Assembly: GCF_009363115.1 (NCBI RefSeq)
Contig: NZ_CP045298.1
Location: forward strand, 5,329,501 to 5,393,500
Reading direction: 5' to 3'
Length of the DNA: 64,000 bases
Source of the DNA: Paenibacillus brasilensis
GTDB lineage: Bacteria; Bacillota; Bacilli; Paenibacillales; Paenibacillaceae
The notes below the pieces were generated by a model that searched no databases, was not told the DNA's origin, and was given only the letters and a program-made list of their open reading frames with translations. Shown here one piece after another: positions 48,735 through 56,472 of this stretch (its first letter is position 1; each line of letters begins with the position of its first letter). The position numbers were made by a program, and so were the translations under genes.

Positions 48735-49529
48735 TCAGACAACTTTTTTAAGGGCTGCAGCTTTGTACTGGACTGGCGTCATGTATCTTAATGTGCCGTG
48801 AATACGATGCTTGTTGAACCAGTTCACATAATCATATAATTCTAGTTTTAGATGATGAAGACTCTGGAAATTCATTTGGTTTACAAATTCTGTTTTCATC
48901 ACTTTGTAGGTGGCTTCGGCCACGGCATTGTCGTAGGGACAGCCTTTCATACTTAGGGAACGGCCAATGTCAAAGGTCTCTAGCAGTTCGTCCATGGTTT
49001 GGTTCCTAAATTCGCTTCCACGATCCGTATGAAACCACTGAATGTCGCTCAAATCGCCCTCTACCGTGGCAAAGGCACGGGAAATCAGAGCAGCATCTTT
49101 GTTGGGACCTGCACTATGGCCAATGATTTCACGATTAAATAAGTCGATCAGTACGCAAATGTAGTGCCACTTGTGCTGAACTTTCACATAAGTTAGATCG
49201 CTGACTACGAAACGTTTAGCTTCGGTTTGATCAAATTCACGCTTCAACACATTCGCCGTTGTTGCTTCGTTACAAGCGGTCTTGTGCGGCTTATACTGCG
49301 CTATCGTGTACGTGGACACGAGGCCCTGCTCTTTCATAATCCGTCCAATTCGACGTCTGGAAACGGTGTATCCTTGCTCCTGAAGTTTGACTTTCAACTT
49401 GCGCGTTCCATACGCCTTTCGATTGGTATGAAAGATCTCTACGATAGCCGTAGTTACTTCGTCTTCGTTGTCTTTTTCTTTCGCTTCATAGTAGAACGTG
49501 CTTCTAGCGATTTGCAGGACTTCACACAA
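48735..49529 (-). CDS. IS3-family transposase OrfB (DDE)
   Basis: A 264-residue catalytic part with an HTH_21 domain (about 22-75) and an rve integrase core. The DDE triad is Asp111 (VVSDLTYV), Asp169 (FHTDRGSEF) and Glu205 (YDNAVAEATYKVMKTE). It is normally made as an OrfAB fusion by -1 frameshifting; this frame is open upstream to about 49607, including SRADHGTKVKIIKQNSDKYSVSAL. A TTTAAAG slippery heptamer at 49601-49607 lies in the OrfA frame. The transposase looks intact, so the element may still move. Confidence 0.9.
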   Translation of the reverse strand: MCEVLQIARSTFYYEAKEKDNEDEVTTAIVEIFHTNRKAYGTRKLKVKLQEQGYTVSRRRIGRIMKEQGLVSTYTIAQYKPHKTACNEATTANVLKREFDQTEAKRFVVSDLTYVKVQHKWHYICVLIDLFNREIIGHSAGPNKDAALISRAFATVEGDLSDIQWFHTDRGSEFRNQTMDELLETFDIGRSLSMKGCPYDNAVAEATYKVMKTEFVNQMNFQSLHHLKLELYDYVNWFNKHRIHGTLRYMTPVQYKAAALKKVV

Positions 49530-49570
49530 TGCTGATACCGAGTATTTATCACTGTTTTGCTTAATGATTT

Positions 49571-49852
49571 TTACTTTCGTCCCATGATCAGCGCGGCTTG
49601 CTTTAAAATATCATTCTCTATCTTGAGTCGCTCATTTTCTTTACGGAGCGCAAGGAGTTCATTCTCTTCTGCAGTTCGGTTATCTTTTTCAGCGAATGAA
49701 CCTGAGGTTTGAGCCTGCTTGATCCAGCGATCTAGAGCCGATGGGCTAAGCTCATACTCTCTCGCAATGGCTGCTCTCGGCTTTCCGTTGTCGTATAACT
49801 GAACCATTTGTTTCTTAAAATCTGCTGTAAATGTACGTCTTTGTCTTGGCAT
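49571..49852 (-). CDS. IS3-family transposase OrfA
   Basis: A 93-residue DNA-binding part with the HTH_Tnp_1 pattern (RRTFTADFKKQMVQLYDNGKPRAAIAREYELSPSALDRWIKQA), then a leucine-zipper-like helix (ENELLALRKENERLKIENDILKQAALI) for multimerisation. It ends shortly after the TTTAAAG slip site shared with OrfB. Confidence 0.9.
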   Translation of the reverse strand: MPRQRRTFTADFKKQMVQLYDNGKPRAAIAREYELSPSALDRWIKQAQTSGSFAEKDNRTAEENELLALRKENERLKIENDILKQAALIMGRK

Positions 49853-49911
49853 AGTAGATCCGCTCCTAATTCTAATGTTTTCATTCTACTAGCCCTTATT
49901 TTTTCTGTCCA

Positions 49912-50027
49912 ACTAAGAGTAACCGATCCAGTATGCTTCCGTAATACCCTACAAGAACTCCACCCTTTTTCGTTACGACTCTGTAACCAAGACCTTCTAC
50001 AAATTTTCTACTTATTGAAATTCTCAT
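49912..50027 (-). pseudogene. 5' part of a phage gene cut by the IS element
   Basis: From an ATG at 50025-50027 with GGAGG upstream, the frame reads MRISISRKFVEGLGYRVV..., GGVLVGYYGSILDR and runs into the IS inverted repeat, where a stop follows. The protein is probably a small phage gene, continued at 48586-48734 beyond the element. Confidence 0.55.
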
Positions 50028-50064
50028 TTTTCCTCCAAGGTTAAAGCCCTACGGCTATAATTTA

Positions 50065-50153
50065 ATTACGTTATTTCGCTTCTTCGTTATTTCATATTTC
50101 AATTATAATTACGCTTCTTCGTAATGTCAACAATAAATACGAAATTGCGTAAT
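50065..50153. promoter_or_regulatory. operator array upstream of the plus-strand XRE gene
   Basis: Three inverted repeats of the pattern ATTACG-N6-CGTAAT: ATTACG...CGTTAT (50065-50090, arms further apart), ATTACGCTTCTTCGTAAT (50108-50125, perfect arms) and ATACGAAATTGCGTAAT (50137-50153). The last overlaps a -35-like TTGCGT (50145-50150), which has a TAGTAT 17 bases later. This fits autoregulation by the following XRE protein. Confidence 0.6.
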
Positions 50154-50196
50154 ATTCTAGTGTATGTTAGTATTTTTAATACGGAGGTGCAAATCA

Positions 50197-50421
50197 ATGT
50201 CAGAAATATATATCAGAGTTCAAGAATTACTTGATGAACGAGGTTGGACCCAAAAATATTTAGCAGAAAGGACTAATCTTCGTACCGCTGCTATAAGTGA
50301 AATATGTAATAATATGAGGCGTTCTATAAATCGTGACCACTTAGAGAAGATAGCGGATGCTTTCGGTTTAACGGATGCAAATCAATTAATAGAGTTAAGG
50401 ACGGAGCAAGAGGAGAAATAA
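50197..50421 (+). CDS. XRE-family transcription regulator (74 aa)
   Basis: A 74-residue DNA-binding protein (MSEIYIRVQELLDERGWTQKYLAERTNLRTAAISEICNNMR..., HLEKIADAFGLTDANQLIEL) consisting of a single Cro/CI-type HTH. The start is the ATG with GGAGGTG upstream; eleven earlier codons lack a ribosome site. It is one of few plus-strand genes in a long minus-strand operon and has its own operators and terminator, so it looks like an independent regulatory unit, possibly controlling a promoter for the middle genes. Confidence 0.8.
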   Translation: MSEIYIRVQELLDERGWTQKYLAERTNLRTAAISEICNNMRRSINRDHLEKIADAFGLTDANQLIELRTEQEEK

Positions 50422-50438
50422 CCTCTATGCTCCTTTTT
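50403..50438 (+). terminator. terminator of the XRE gene
   Basis: GGAGCA-AGAGG-AGAAATAA-CCTCT-A-TGCTCC followed by TTTTT, overlapping the stop codon. Confidence 0.9.
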
Positions 50439-50447
50439 GTTTCCCGC

Positions 50448-50675
50448 TTAGATTGGATTAAGAAGCCTTTCGAGCCGCATAACCTCTTTCTGGAGGTACT
50501 GAATCAAATCAGTTGCCTCCTCCAGCGCCATGAGCTTCCAGTCATAGGCCATATCTGATACCTGGTCTATGGTGGTTCCATACTTCTTTAGGCCTTTCTC
50601 ATTTTGTTTATCCAGCAATTCTATGATCCGTCGTGTTACTTCTGGACGTACAATTTCATTTTGGGAGTGTTTCAT
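50448..50675 (-). CDS. MazG-like small phage protein
   Basis: A 75-residue helical protein (RPEVTRRIIELLDKQNEKGLKKYGTTIDQ..., YDWKLMALEEATDLIQYLQKEVMRLERL). The KGLKKYG-TT and EEATDLIQYL helices match short MazG-like/all-alpha NTP-pyrophosphohydrolase-type phage proteins, where Glu residues bind Mg. It may clean or alter nucleotide pools. It is coupled by four bases to the gene upstream. Confidence 0.65.
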   Translation of the reverse strand: MKHSQNEIVRPEVTRRIIELLDKQNEKGLKKYGTTIDQVSDMAYDWKLMALEEATDLIQYLQKEVMRLERLLNPI

Positions 50676-50986
50676 TTTATCTCCTCCTCCGCTTCCGCAA
50701 GAATAAGCGCATTACCCTCAAATTTCATCTCCGCTTGATTTGAGTCACTTATTGGCCCCCAATGGTTATTAGCTTGCATGATACGAACAATATCAGTGGC
50801 ATATGGTTCGTCTGTGTTAACTACCAGATAGGTATTAAGTGGAGGCTTTCCGTCCAGAATCCGCAACTCCTGAATCTTCCAAAGAATACGAGATAGATCA
50901 CTTTTCTCACGTTCATCAAGGTATATATTGATATCCTCATTTTTTAATACGGTGAATTTGACTTGCATTCCGGTCAGTTCTGGCAT
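50672..50986 (-). CDS. hypothetical phage protein
   Basis: A 104-residue protein (VKFTVLKNEDINIYLDEREKSDLSRILWKIQELRILDGK..., NTYLVVNTDEPYATDIVRIMQANNHWGP). Unrecognised. It overlaps the DUF1064 gene by 50 bases; a downstream ATG at codon 7 would shorten the overlap. Confidence 0.55.
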   Translation of the reverse strand: MPELTGMQVKFTVLKNEDINIYLDEREKSDLSRILWKIQELRILDGKPPLNTYLVVNTDEPYATDIVRIMQANNHWGPISDSNQAEMKFEGNALILAEAEEEIK

Positions 50987-51455
50987 GTTTCATCTTCCCT
51001 TCTGCTTGTTTTAAAAGTTTATTGATAGCTCGTTTCCGATCCGCTTTTTCTTTCTTAAACTGCTTGATCGGAATAAATTCCCCTCGTTTTTTTATGAGTA
51101 TATCTATGGGTAAAGTTGGATATTTTGCTTGGAATAGTTTCAGTTTGACACGGAATGTCGGTGTCTCAATACCCTTGATATCTATTACTCGCTGAGTATC
51201 GTCCAGATTAGTGACCAAAAAATCAGCAATGTAGGTCACTTTTGGTTTCTCCTGTAGTATAAATACAGGATGGCACTTGAAGTCTTTGATTTCTCCATAC
51301 TTGCGCTGCCGAAGGAGTTCTTGGCAATACTCTCCCTCTGCTTTGCTATCAAAGAGAGTACCTATCACATCTAGTTCATACCTTTTTACGATCCATTCCT
51401 CAAATAACGTTCCATCCTCCGTGACAATGACCTTTTTAGCATTATATTTACTCAT
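50937..51455 (-). CDS. DUF1064 PD-(D/E)XK endonuclease-like protein
   Basis: A 172-residue protein of the DUF1064 type: FDSKAEGEYCQELL (Glu40), HPVFILQEKPKVTYIADFLV (Asp78), RVIDIKGIETPTFRVKLKLFQAKYP (Asp92-x-Lys94). This is the PD-(D/E)XK nuclease pattern. Phage members lie with replication genes and may process replication or recombination intermediates. The C-terminal 40 residues are strongly basic. Confidence 0.8.
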   Translation of the reverse strand: MSKYNAKKVIVTEDGTLFEEWIVKRYELDVIGTLFDSKAEGEYCQELLRQRKYGEIKDFKCHPVFILQEKPKVTYIADFLVTNLDDTQRVIDIKGIETPTFRVKLKLFQAKYPTLPIDILIKKRGEFIPIKQFKKEKADRKRAINKLLKQAEGKMKHARTDRNASQIHRIKK

Positions 51456-52585
51456 GAATCTACCGTCCTATACGGCAGCACCACATGGACGCTTTGCTTG
51501 TCCTCTCTACTCAAAAAGAAAATAGGCTGCATTTTCCCAGAAAAGATCAGCATTACTCTTTCTCCATCCAAAGCTTTCAGAGCGTCCATTGCATATTTGG
51601 CATTCAAAGAGATTACAAAGTTCTGTCCAGTAAAATTGATAGGAACAATACTCTCACTCGCTTTGCCAGTTTGCTTACCTTTACCTCGAATGCTTACTTC
51701 CTTTTCGGCAATGTCAAGTCTAATCATATTGCTCTTTTCTTCTTTTGCTAAAGTATAGATAAGTTCAATGGAATCCAAGAATTCCTGTTTATTTACCTCG
51801 ACTTTTGTAATACCTTCAGGAACAACACTCATCCGCTGCGTGTCTGGATAGACACCTTCCAGAACACGAGAATAAAATGTGAACCTCTCCGTCCGTGCAA
51901 ATGCATATACCACTTGACCATCATCAGACTTTGAGAATCCGAATTCTACATTATCCTTATCTGTTATGATCTTTTGAAGCTCCACAAGCCCTCTTGCCTC
52001 AATTACGGCATTTCCGAACTCGCCTGACACAATTTCCTTTTCGGTTTTTGATAGCCGATGCCGATTAGTAGCTTGCATTCCTACTTTCCCATCTTTGAGA
52101 TAAACATTGGCTCCTGTGATGATCGGCATATCTTTCCCATCTATATTTGCTGCAAAAACAACCTTTTTGAATAACCCCTTTAAGTCTTTTCCTGTAATTT
52201 CGATATGCTCGTTCTCAATAATAGTAGGCGGTGAGGGGAACTCTTCTGGATCTAACCCGGCCATTTCAATTTCTTTATTCCGAGACGTGATAATCACATT
52301 CATGCCATCTTTAGACTCTATCCGAACCTCGCCATTTATTTTCTTGAGCATTTCTAAGAACAATTTAGGCAAAACTACCTTTCCATCTCGTTCTATTTGA
52401 ACATGTTCCTCGAAAATATATGACTGTATCGTTGCTCTATCGTCAGTACCAGTCACAGTTAAGCCCTCTTGATTGGCTTCGATTAAGAAACAACCAAGTA
52501 TTGGCATAATACTTTTAGCTGAAATAGCTTTACTGGCATCTTCCAGAGCTTCAACCAGTAATGCACTGTCCACTACTATATTCAT
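51452..52585 (-). CDS. phage DNA polymerase III beta sliding clamp
   Basis: A 377-residue DnaN homologue with three clamp domains: MNIVVDSALLVEALEDASKAISAKSIMPILGCFLIEA at the start, GLDPEEFPSPP, FKKVVFAANIDGKDMPIITGANVY, ATNRHRLSKTEKE, and a VVLPYRT C-terminus. The clamp tethers polymerase to DNA. Phage-encoded clamps are uncommon. This one could recruit host PolC or the DUF1064/HNH nucleases to phage forks. I start it at the ATG behind GGAGGTC (52583-52585). It overlaps the preceding zinc-knuckle gene. Confidence 0.9.
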   Translation of the reverse strand: MNIVVDSALLVEALEDASKAISAKSIMPILGCFLIEANQEGLTVTGTDDRATIQSYIFEEHVQIERDGKVVLPKLFLEMLKKINGEVRIESKDGMNVIITSRNKEIEMAGLDPEEFPSPPTIIENEHIEITGKDLKGLFKKVVFAANIDGKDMPIITGANVYLKDGKVGMQATNRHRLSKTEKEIVSGEFGNAVIEARGLVELQKIITDKDNVEFGFSKSDDGQVVYAFARTERFTFYSRVLEGVYPDTQRMSVVPEGITKVEVNKQEFLDSIELIYTLAKEEKSNMIRLDIAEKEVSIRGKGKQTGKASESIVPINFTGQNFVISLNAKYAMDALKALDGERVMLIFSGKMQPIFFLSREDKQSVHVVLPYRTVDS

Positions 52586-52697
52586 AAGGTTTGACCTCCT
52601 TTTTCGCATTAGGATTGCACTCCGGGCAAGGTCCCAGCATTACGATGGAGCCTTTGAACTGATATGCTACCTTACTGCCGCTGCAAGTTCTACACAT
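52551..52697 (-). CDS. small zinc-knuckle protein (48 aa)
   Basis: A 48-residue protein (MCRTCSGSKVAYQFKGSIVM..., LGPCPECNPNAKK) with CxxC at 2-5 and CPEC at 24-27, like one zinc site of DnaJ. GGAGGG lies nine bases upstream of the ATG. It overlaps the clamp gene start by 35 bases in another frame. Such knuckle proteins often accompany phage replication genes. Confidence 0.6.
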   Translation of the reverse strand: MCRTCSGSKVAYQFKGSIVMLGPCPECNPNAKKEVKPYEYSSGQCITG

Positions 52698-52701
52698 ACC
52701 C

Positions 52702-53652
52702 TTAATCCCTCCGTCTATTTCTACCACCCACCGGCAGTATCTTTACAAATGGTTCTATTCGCTCAAAGATCCGGGCCGCTTTTTTGTCATTCTGTTCACT
52801 CGGCTTGCTGTCTTTCACATTCGCCAAGTGCTGTTTCAGCTCACTCATGGTTAAATTAGATGTGTAGATCGTCGTTAGGCGTTCCATACGTCGCTGAAGT
52901 ATCGGTCCCAGCACTTCATCCCTTGTCCAAGTCGTTAATGACTCGGCTCCAATATCGTCCAATATCAACACAGGAACTGTCCTCAAAGCATCAAGTTTGC
53001 TTTCAACGCTCTCTGTCTTTGATCCAATCGCATCCTTGATCTCCAGTAGAAAATCAGGAACATAGACCATCAGTACGCTTACGTCACGCTTAGCCAACTC
53101 TTGGGCAATGGCTCCAACAATACGACTTTTGCCTACACCCATTTGACCGTAAAAGTACAAACCTTTTGTTGTTTCACCTGGTACAAATTCATCACAAAAG
53201 TTTATTGCCGCCGCAATTGCAGATATCCGCTGCGGGTCAGGTTCAATGTCTTCGAAGGTGGCATTCAGGATGTGATCCGGGATGTAATGGCTCTTGATCC
53301 TCTGACCTATTCCTTGTTCTCTTTCGTGAGCGACCAACAATGGACATTTCCGAAGTCGGAAGACTAGTTCGTCACCTTTGGTTGGATTAGGTTCCGCAAC
53401 GCTTGTATGTCCCTTCTGTTCGTTCTGGCAAGCAAGTAACCCTGGACACTCGCTGCATCTATCGCAATAGGATATATGCTGCGACAAGTCTCTATATCGT
53501 TTTGGTTCGGTCAAATCCTCGGTTTGTTCAGGGAATTCACTTTTTAATCGCTGAACCTCAGGATGGTTTGCTAGACGTTCCAGCACCGTAGCCTGTCTTT
53601 TAGCAAAACCAGCGGGTATTAATGCCTTTAGTTCTTTGCCGAAGCTCTCCAT
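52702..53652 (-). CDS. DnaC/DnaI-like helicase loader
   Basis: A 316-residue AAA+ ATPase. The N-terminal part has a DnaI-like zinc site (YCDRCSECPGLLACQ, Cys63, 66, 69, 75). Walker A is GQMGVGKS (169-176) and Walker B VLILDDIG (228-235), followed by an AAA+ sensor segment (LTTIYTSNLTMSELKQHL) with Asn. It loads the replicative helicase (host DnaC-type) at the phage origin with the replisome organizer encoded just upstream. Confidence 0.9.
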   Translation of the reverse strand: MESFGKELKALIPAGFAKRQATVLERLANHPEVQRLKSEFPEQTEDLTEPKRYRDLSQHISYCDRCSECPGLLACQNEQKGHTSVAEPNPTKGDELVFRLRKCPLLVAHEREQGIGQRIKSHYIPDHILNATFEDIEPDPQRISAIAAAINFCDEFVPGETTKGLYFYGQMGVGKSRIVGAIAQELAKRDVSVLMVYVPDFLLEIKDAIGSKTESVESKLDALRTVPVLILDDIGAESLTTWTRDEVLGPILQRRMERLTTIYTSNLTMSELKQHLANVKDSKPSEQNDKKAARIFERIEPFVKILPVGGRNRRRD

Positions 53653-53658
53653 ATGGCA

Positions 53659-54672
53659 TCAACCTCCCTGTTTAGCCCTTAGTTTTGCAAGCATGCTCTG
53701 AATGTCCTCTTCGGTATATTCGCTTGGAGGGACTTCTATTTGTGGTTCCGCTTTATCCGGTGAAGGTGTTTCAACCTTCTTGCTCTTGCTGACAACTTCT
53801 CGCAATGCATGCAAGGAGAAAATGATAGTCGTGCAATAGCTCAGGCTCCGTATCTCATCGCGCCGATGCTTTGGTTTAAATTTGTCAAAGGACTGGTCAA
53901 TGCCATCTAAAGCGGTTTGGAGGGGAACGCCCGCAGCCTGTAACTCGTCAATGCTTGTTTCGTCGGCTGCTGTAATGTCCAATCCCTTCCCCCTGCGCTG
54001 AAGGTATTTGTTGGCAACAGCGTTGCGATAATCAATATCCGAAGATGATATTTCATCCTGTCCAGAGTCAGTATCTGTTTCAGGAGTGGCAGGATCGGCA
54101 CCTTGCCGGGAAGACGGTATCCCCTCATCTTTGGAATTGATTTCAGCCTCAGGCGTTAAACAACAACTACTTTCTTTTTCTTGTTCTAAATCTAGTTCTT
54201 TATCTGTTTCGTTACTGCCCGTTACTGTAACGTTACTTGTAGCGTTTCCTGTAACATGGTGATTTGCTTCACCTGAACCAAGCTGCTTCTGCTTATCCCG
54301 ATATTTCTGAACCCTCTTTTTAGTTTGTTCCCTGACCTTCTCCATTCCGTCTACATTCTGATGCTTCTCCCAGTTAGGTAGAAAGAAAGCTCCTTGCTCA
54401 GATACTTCCAGCATCCCAAATCTTTCAAAGATGGATAGAGCCATTTTTATAACCGGCAGTGGCCTCTTGATCACTGAAATCAACATATCCTCTGTATATG
54501 GAATGGTTTCGGTCAGCATGATGTAACCGCCCATATTGGATCTACCAGTCATAGTCATTAGCTTGAGCCATATAACAATGATCGTGTCAGCTTCGGGCAT
54601 ATCTTCGATGATTTTAATTTTTTCGTCGTCAAACATGCCAGTACTGAGCTTGATCCATTTTATTTCTGCCAT
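53659..54672 (-). CDS. phage replisome organizer / DnaD-like initiator
   Basis: A 337-residue protein. Residues 1-110 are the phage replisome organizer N-terminal domain (IKWIKLSTGMFDDEKIKIIEDMPEADTIIVIWLKLMTMTGRSN..., MALSIFERFGMLEV), a winged helix that binds the origin. A Gln/Asn/Thr-rich and acidic linker follows, then a C-terminal helical part (DEIRSLSYCTTIIFSLHALREVV). Repeats of TGNATSNVTVTGSNET in the linker may hold the origin in the DNA. Works with the loader downstream. Confidence 0.85.
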   Translation of the reverse strand: MAEIKWIKLSTGMFDDEKIKIIEDMPEADTIIVIWLKLMTMTGRSNMGGYIMLTETIPYTEDMLISVIKRPLPVIKMALSIFERFGMLEVSEQGAFFLPNWEKHQNVDGMEKVREQTKKRVQKYRDKQKQLGSGEANHHVTGNATSNVTVTGSNETDKELDLEQEKESSCCLTPEAEINSKDEGIPSSRQGADPATPETDTDSGQDEISSSDIDYRNAVANKYLQRRGKGLDITAADETSIDELQAAGVPLQTALDGIDQSFDKFKPKHRRDEIRSLSYCTTIIFSLHALREVVSKSKKVETPSPDKAEPQIEVPPSEYTEEDIQSMLAKLRAKQGG

Positions 54673-54706
54673 GTTTCAACCTCTTCTCAGCTTTTGAATC
54701 ATAAAC

Positions 54707-55114
54707 CTACCTGTTTGCGCTGGCGTTGTTTCCAAACTCCGCCAGCAGCACCTTTAGGCTGTATTTTAAAGAGTTTATTACCTGGTCATTACTTTCTACA
54801 GCATTACTCCAGCGGACCTTATCAGCTTCTGCGTCTGCTTCTTGGAGGCGAAGTTCAATTACCGCTAATTCCGCTCGCTGCTCCCTAAGATTCTCTGCCG
54901 CTATATATGCTTCAGCATAAACGCGTTTCCTCTCAGCATATTTCTTCTTATAATCCCTTACGGCTTCCGCTGCCTTGCGCCCCAGGATAATCTGGACTTC
55001 GGTCAGCAATTCAATCTTGCGAGCCAGGGTAGCAGGGTAATCATGACTGCACTGATCCGCAAGACTATAAAGCTCTCCGAGCGTATATTGTTTTTGTAGA
55101 GACAATGCAGCCAC
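54707..55114 (-). CDS. hypothetical coiled-coil phage protein
   Basis: A 135-residue helical protein (YTLGELYSLADQCSHDYPATLARKIELLTEVQIILGRKAAEAV..., ERKRVYAEAYIAAENLREQRAELAVIELRLQEAD). Unrecognised. It sits first of the replication block, in front of the replisome organizer. Confidence 0.6.
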   Translation of the reverse strand: MAALSLQKQYTLGELYSLADQCSHDYPATLARKIELLTEVQIILGRKAAEAVRDYKKKYAERKRVYAEAYIAAENLREQRAELAVIELRLQEADAEADKVRWSNAVESNDQVINSLKYSLKVLLAEFGNNASANR

Positions 55115-55175
55115 TTCCTTCTATGGACATTTGCAATAAATTCAAGATATGATATAATTCCGCTAGTTGTATTAA

Positions 55176-55571
55176 TCAGATCGTGCTACCAACACGATTT
55201 TTTTCTTGGGCTTTTCTAATTTTTCTATTGCGGTCACGGCAATAGTAATTACAGAAAAGCCCTTCTTCTGTTTGAATGGGGAACTTTTGAGCCGAAAAGA
55301 CTTCTTTCCCGCAATGCTCACAGATCCCTATTCCTTTCCCGGAAATTTTGTATCCCGATGGCTTAGGGGCCTCTAGGCCTTCATATTCTTCGTTTTTGCC
55401 TATTGATTGTTCCAACTGTTGCAACTGACTACTAAGACGAATTATCTCGGCATGGATTTCGTTATCGGGCAGCCCGAAGTTAGCAGCGTCAATGCTGTCC
55501 TCATATAATTCCCGCAGTTGCGCTCTCAACGCCCTACTTTCTTTTTGCTTGTCCAACTCTCTCAGCTCCAT
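55176..55571 (-). CDS. hypothetical zinc-finger phage protein
   Basis: A 131-residue protein. The N-terminal half is helical (LREL DKQKESRALRAQLRELYEDSIDAANF...). The C-terminal half has a treble-clef pattern (GICEHCGKEVFSAQKFPIQTEEGLFCNYYCRDRNRK). Its start overlaps the upstream gene by ten bases. Probably binds nucleic acid; no family name. Confidence 0.6.
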   Translation of the reverse strand: MELRELDKQKESRALRAQLRELYEDSIDAANFGLPDNEIHAEIIRLSSQLQQLEQSIGKNEEYEGLEAPKPSGYKISGKGIGICEHCGKEVFSAQKFPIQTEEGLFCNYYCRDRNRKIRKAQEKNRVGSTI

Positions 55572-55930
55572 ATCTCCGCTTCAAGTTCGGATATTCTAGT
55601 TTTTAATCGCCTTTCTTGTTCCTTTAAAGGCTTCATCTTCTGAACACAAACATGATTAGGCCATGGACTATCTGTAATAGCATATTGAGTTTTATAAATG
55701 GCCTGAAGCTTTTGTTCAGTAAGTTCTTTTTCCTTTTGAAGAGAAAGCTTTTTCTTATCCTTCTCTGTCAGCTCTAGCGTCTCAATATCTACTGAATGTT
55801 GACAATTCAACCAGCGGTGCATGAGTAGTACAGCGGATATAAGTGAATCTGCTGGTTGATCCAACGTAAACTTTTGGCCCTCATCGTCGATGATCGGAAT
55901 TGAATAAATGGTTTGCGTCTGGCTGCTCAT
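55562..55930 (-). CDS. hypothetical phage protein
   Basis: A 122-residue protein (YSIPIIDDEGQKFTLDQPADSLISAVLLMHRWLNCQH..., ELTEKDKKKLSLQKEKELTEQKLQAIYKTQYAITDSPW). Beta start, then coiled coil. Not recognised. Its ATG overlaps the stop of the 31-residue gene upstream (ATGA). Confidence 0.6.
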   Translation of the reverse strand: MSSQTQTIYSIPIIDDEGQKFTLDQPADSLISAVLLMHRWLNCQHSVDIETLELTEKDKKKLSLQKEKELTEQKLQAIYKTQYAITDSPWPNHVCVQKMKPLKEQERRLKTRISELEAEIWS

Positions 55931-56022
55931 TTCGATTTCGCCTCACGCTGGATATTACGGACGATAATGGCATGCTGTAATGGATTACTAAACCATAACC
56001 GAGCCAGCTCAGGCAGCGTCAT
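55927..56022 (-). CDS. very small phage protein (31 aa)
   Basis: A 31-residue frame (MTLPELARLWFSNPLQHAII..., REAKSK) with GAGGTG upstream and an ATGA overlap with the next gene. The signals strongly suggest it is translated. Helical, perhaps a leader for its neighbour. Confidence 0.55.
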   Translation of the reverse strand: MTLPELARLWFSNPLQHAIIVRNIQREAKSK

Positions 56023-56040
56023 AGCTGGTCACCTCAATTC

Positions 56041-56472
56041 TCAGATATAGTCTTCTGGACGAAACTCTTGGACGAAGTAAATTGCATCGTCAAAATCAAT
56101 TCGGCGGATGTGGCTATACTTTGCCACAGAAAACAAAACTTTCAACTTACTCCAGATCATGCGTCGATATTTCCCAACTGTTTCGTTAAATTTGCCATCC
56201 GCTTCCTTGTAACGATCCTTTGTGAGCGCAATGGAACGGGTTCTAACCCCTTGTTGCAATTGATAGCACTCGGTATCAGTCAAAGTAACACTGTCCCGAA
56301 CCTCTTGGACCATTAGCTGGACTTCTTCAACCTTTTCATTAACATCCTGCTGCATCTTCTTCATTCCGTCCCACAGGCCACGAATGGCAATCCCTTGAGA
56401 CTCTGTAAGTTGAAGTTGCTTTTCCACCAGCATCATGTAATCCGGTTGTTGATTATTGTTTATCAATGTCAT
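56041..56472 (-). CDS. ORF6C-domain phage protein
   Basis: A 143-residue protein. The C-terminal 85 residues match the ORF6C domain (SVTLTDTECYQLQQGVRTRSIALTKDRY..., YRRMIWSKLKVLFSVAKYSHIRRIDFDDAIYFVQEF), common in phage antirepressors and early proteins. The N-terminal half is helical (MLVEKQLQLTESQGIAIRGLWDGM). It overlaps the ParB-like gene by 20 bases. Confidence 0.75.
   Translation of the reverse strand: MTLINNNQQPDYMMLVEKQLQLTESQGIAIRGLWDGMKKMQQDVNEKVEEVQLMVQEVRDSVTLTDTECYQLQQGVRTRSIALTKDRYKEADGKFNETVGKYRRMIWSKLKVLFSVAKYSHIRRIDFDDAIYFVQEFRPEDYI

Larger units (their letters stand above)
48735..49911 (-). mobile_element. IS3-family insertion sequence
   Basis: About 1.18 kb with two overlapping transposase frames on the minus strand. 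The ends share an imperfect inverted repeat: TGGACAGA...TAAGGGC on one side and CAGACAAC...TAAGGGC on the other. The OrfB stop codon lies inside the right repeat, as is usual in this family. A clean target duplication could not be read, so end coordinates are approximate. It splits a small phage gene. Confidence 0.85.
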
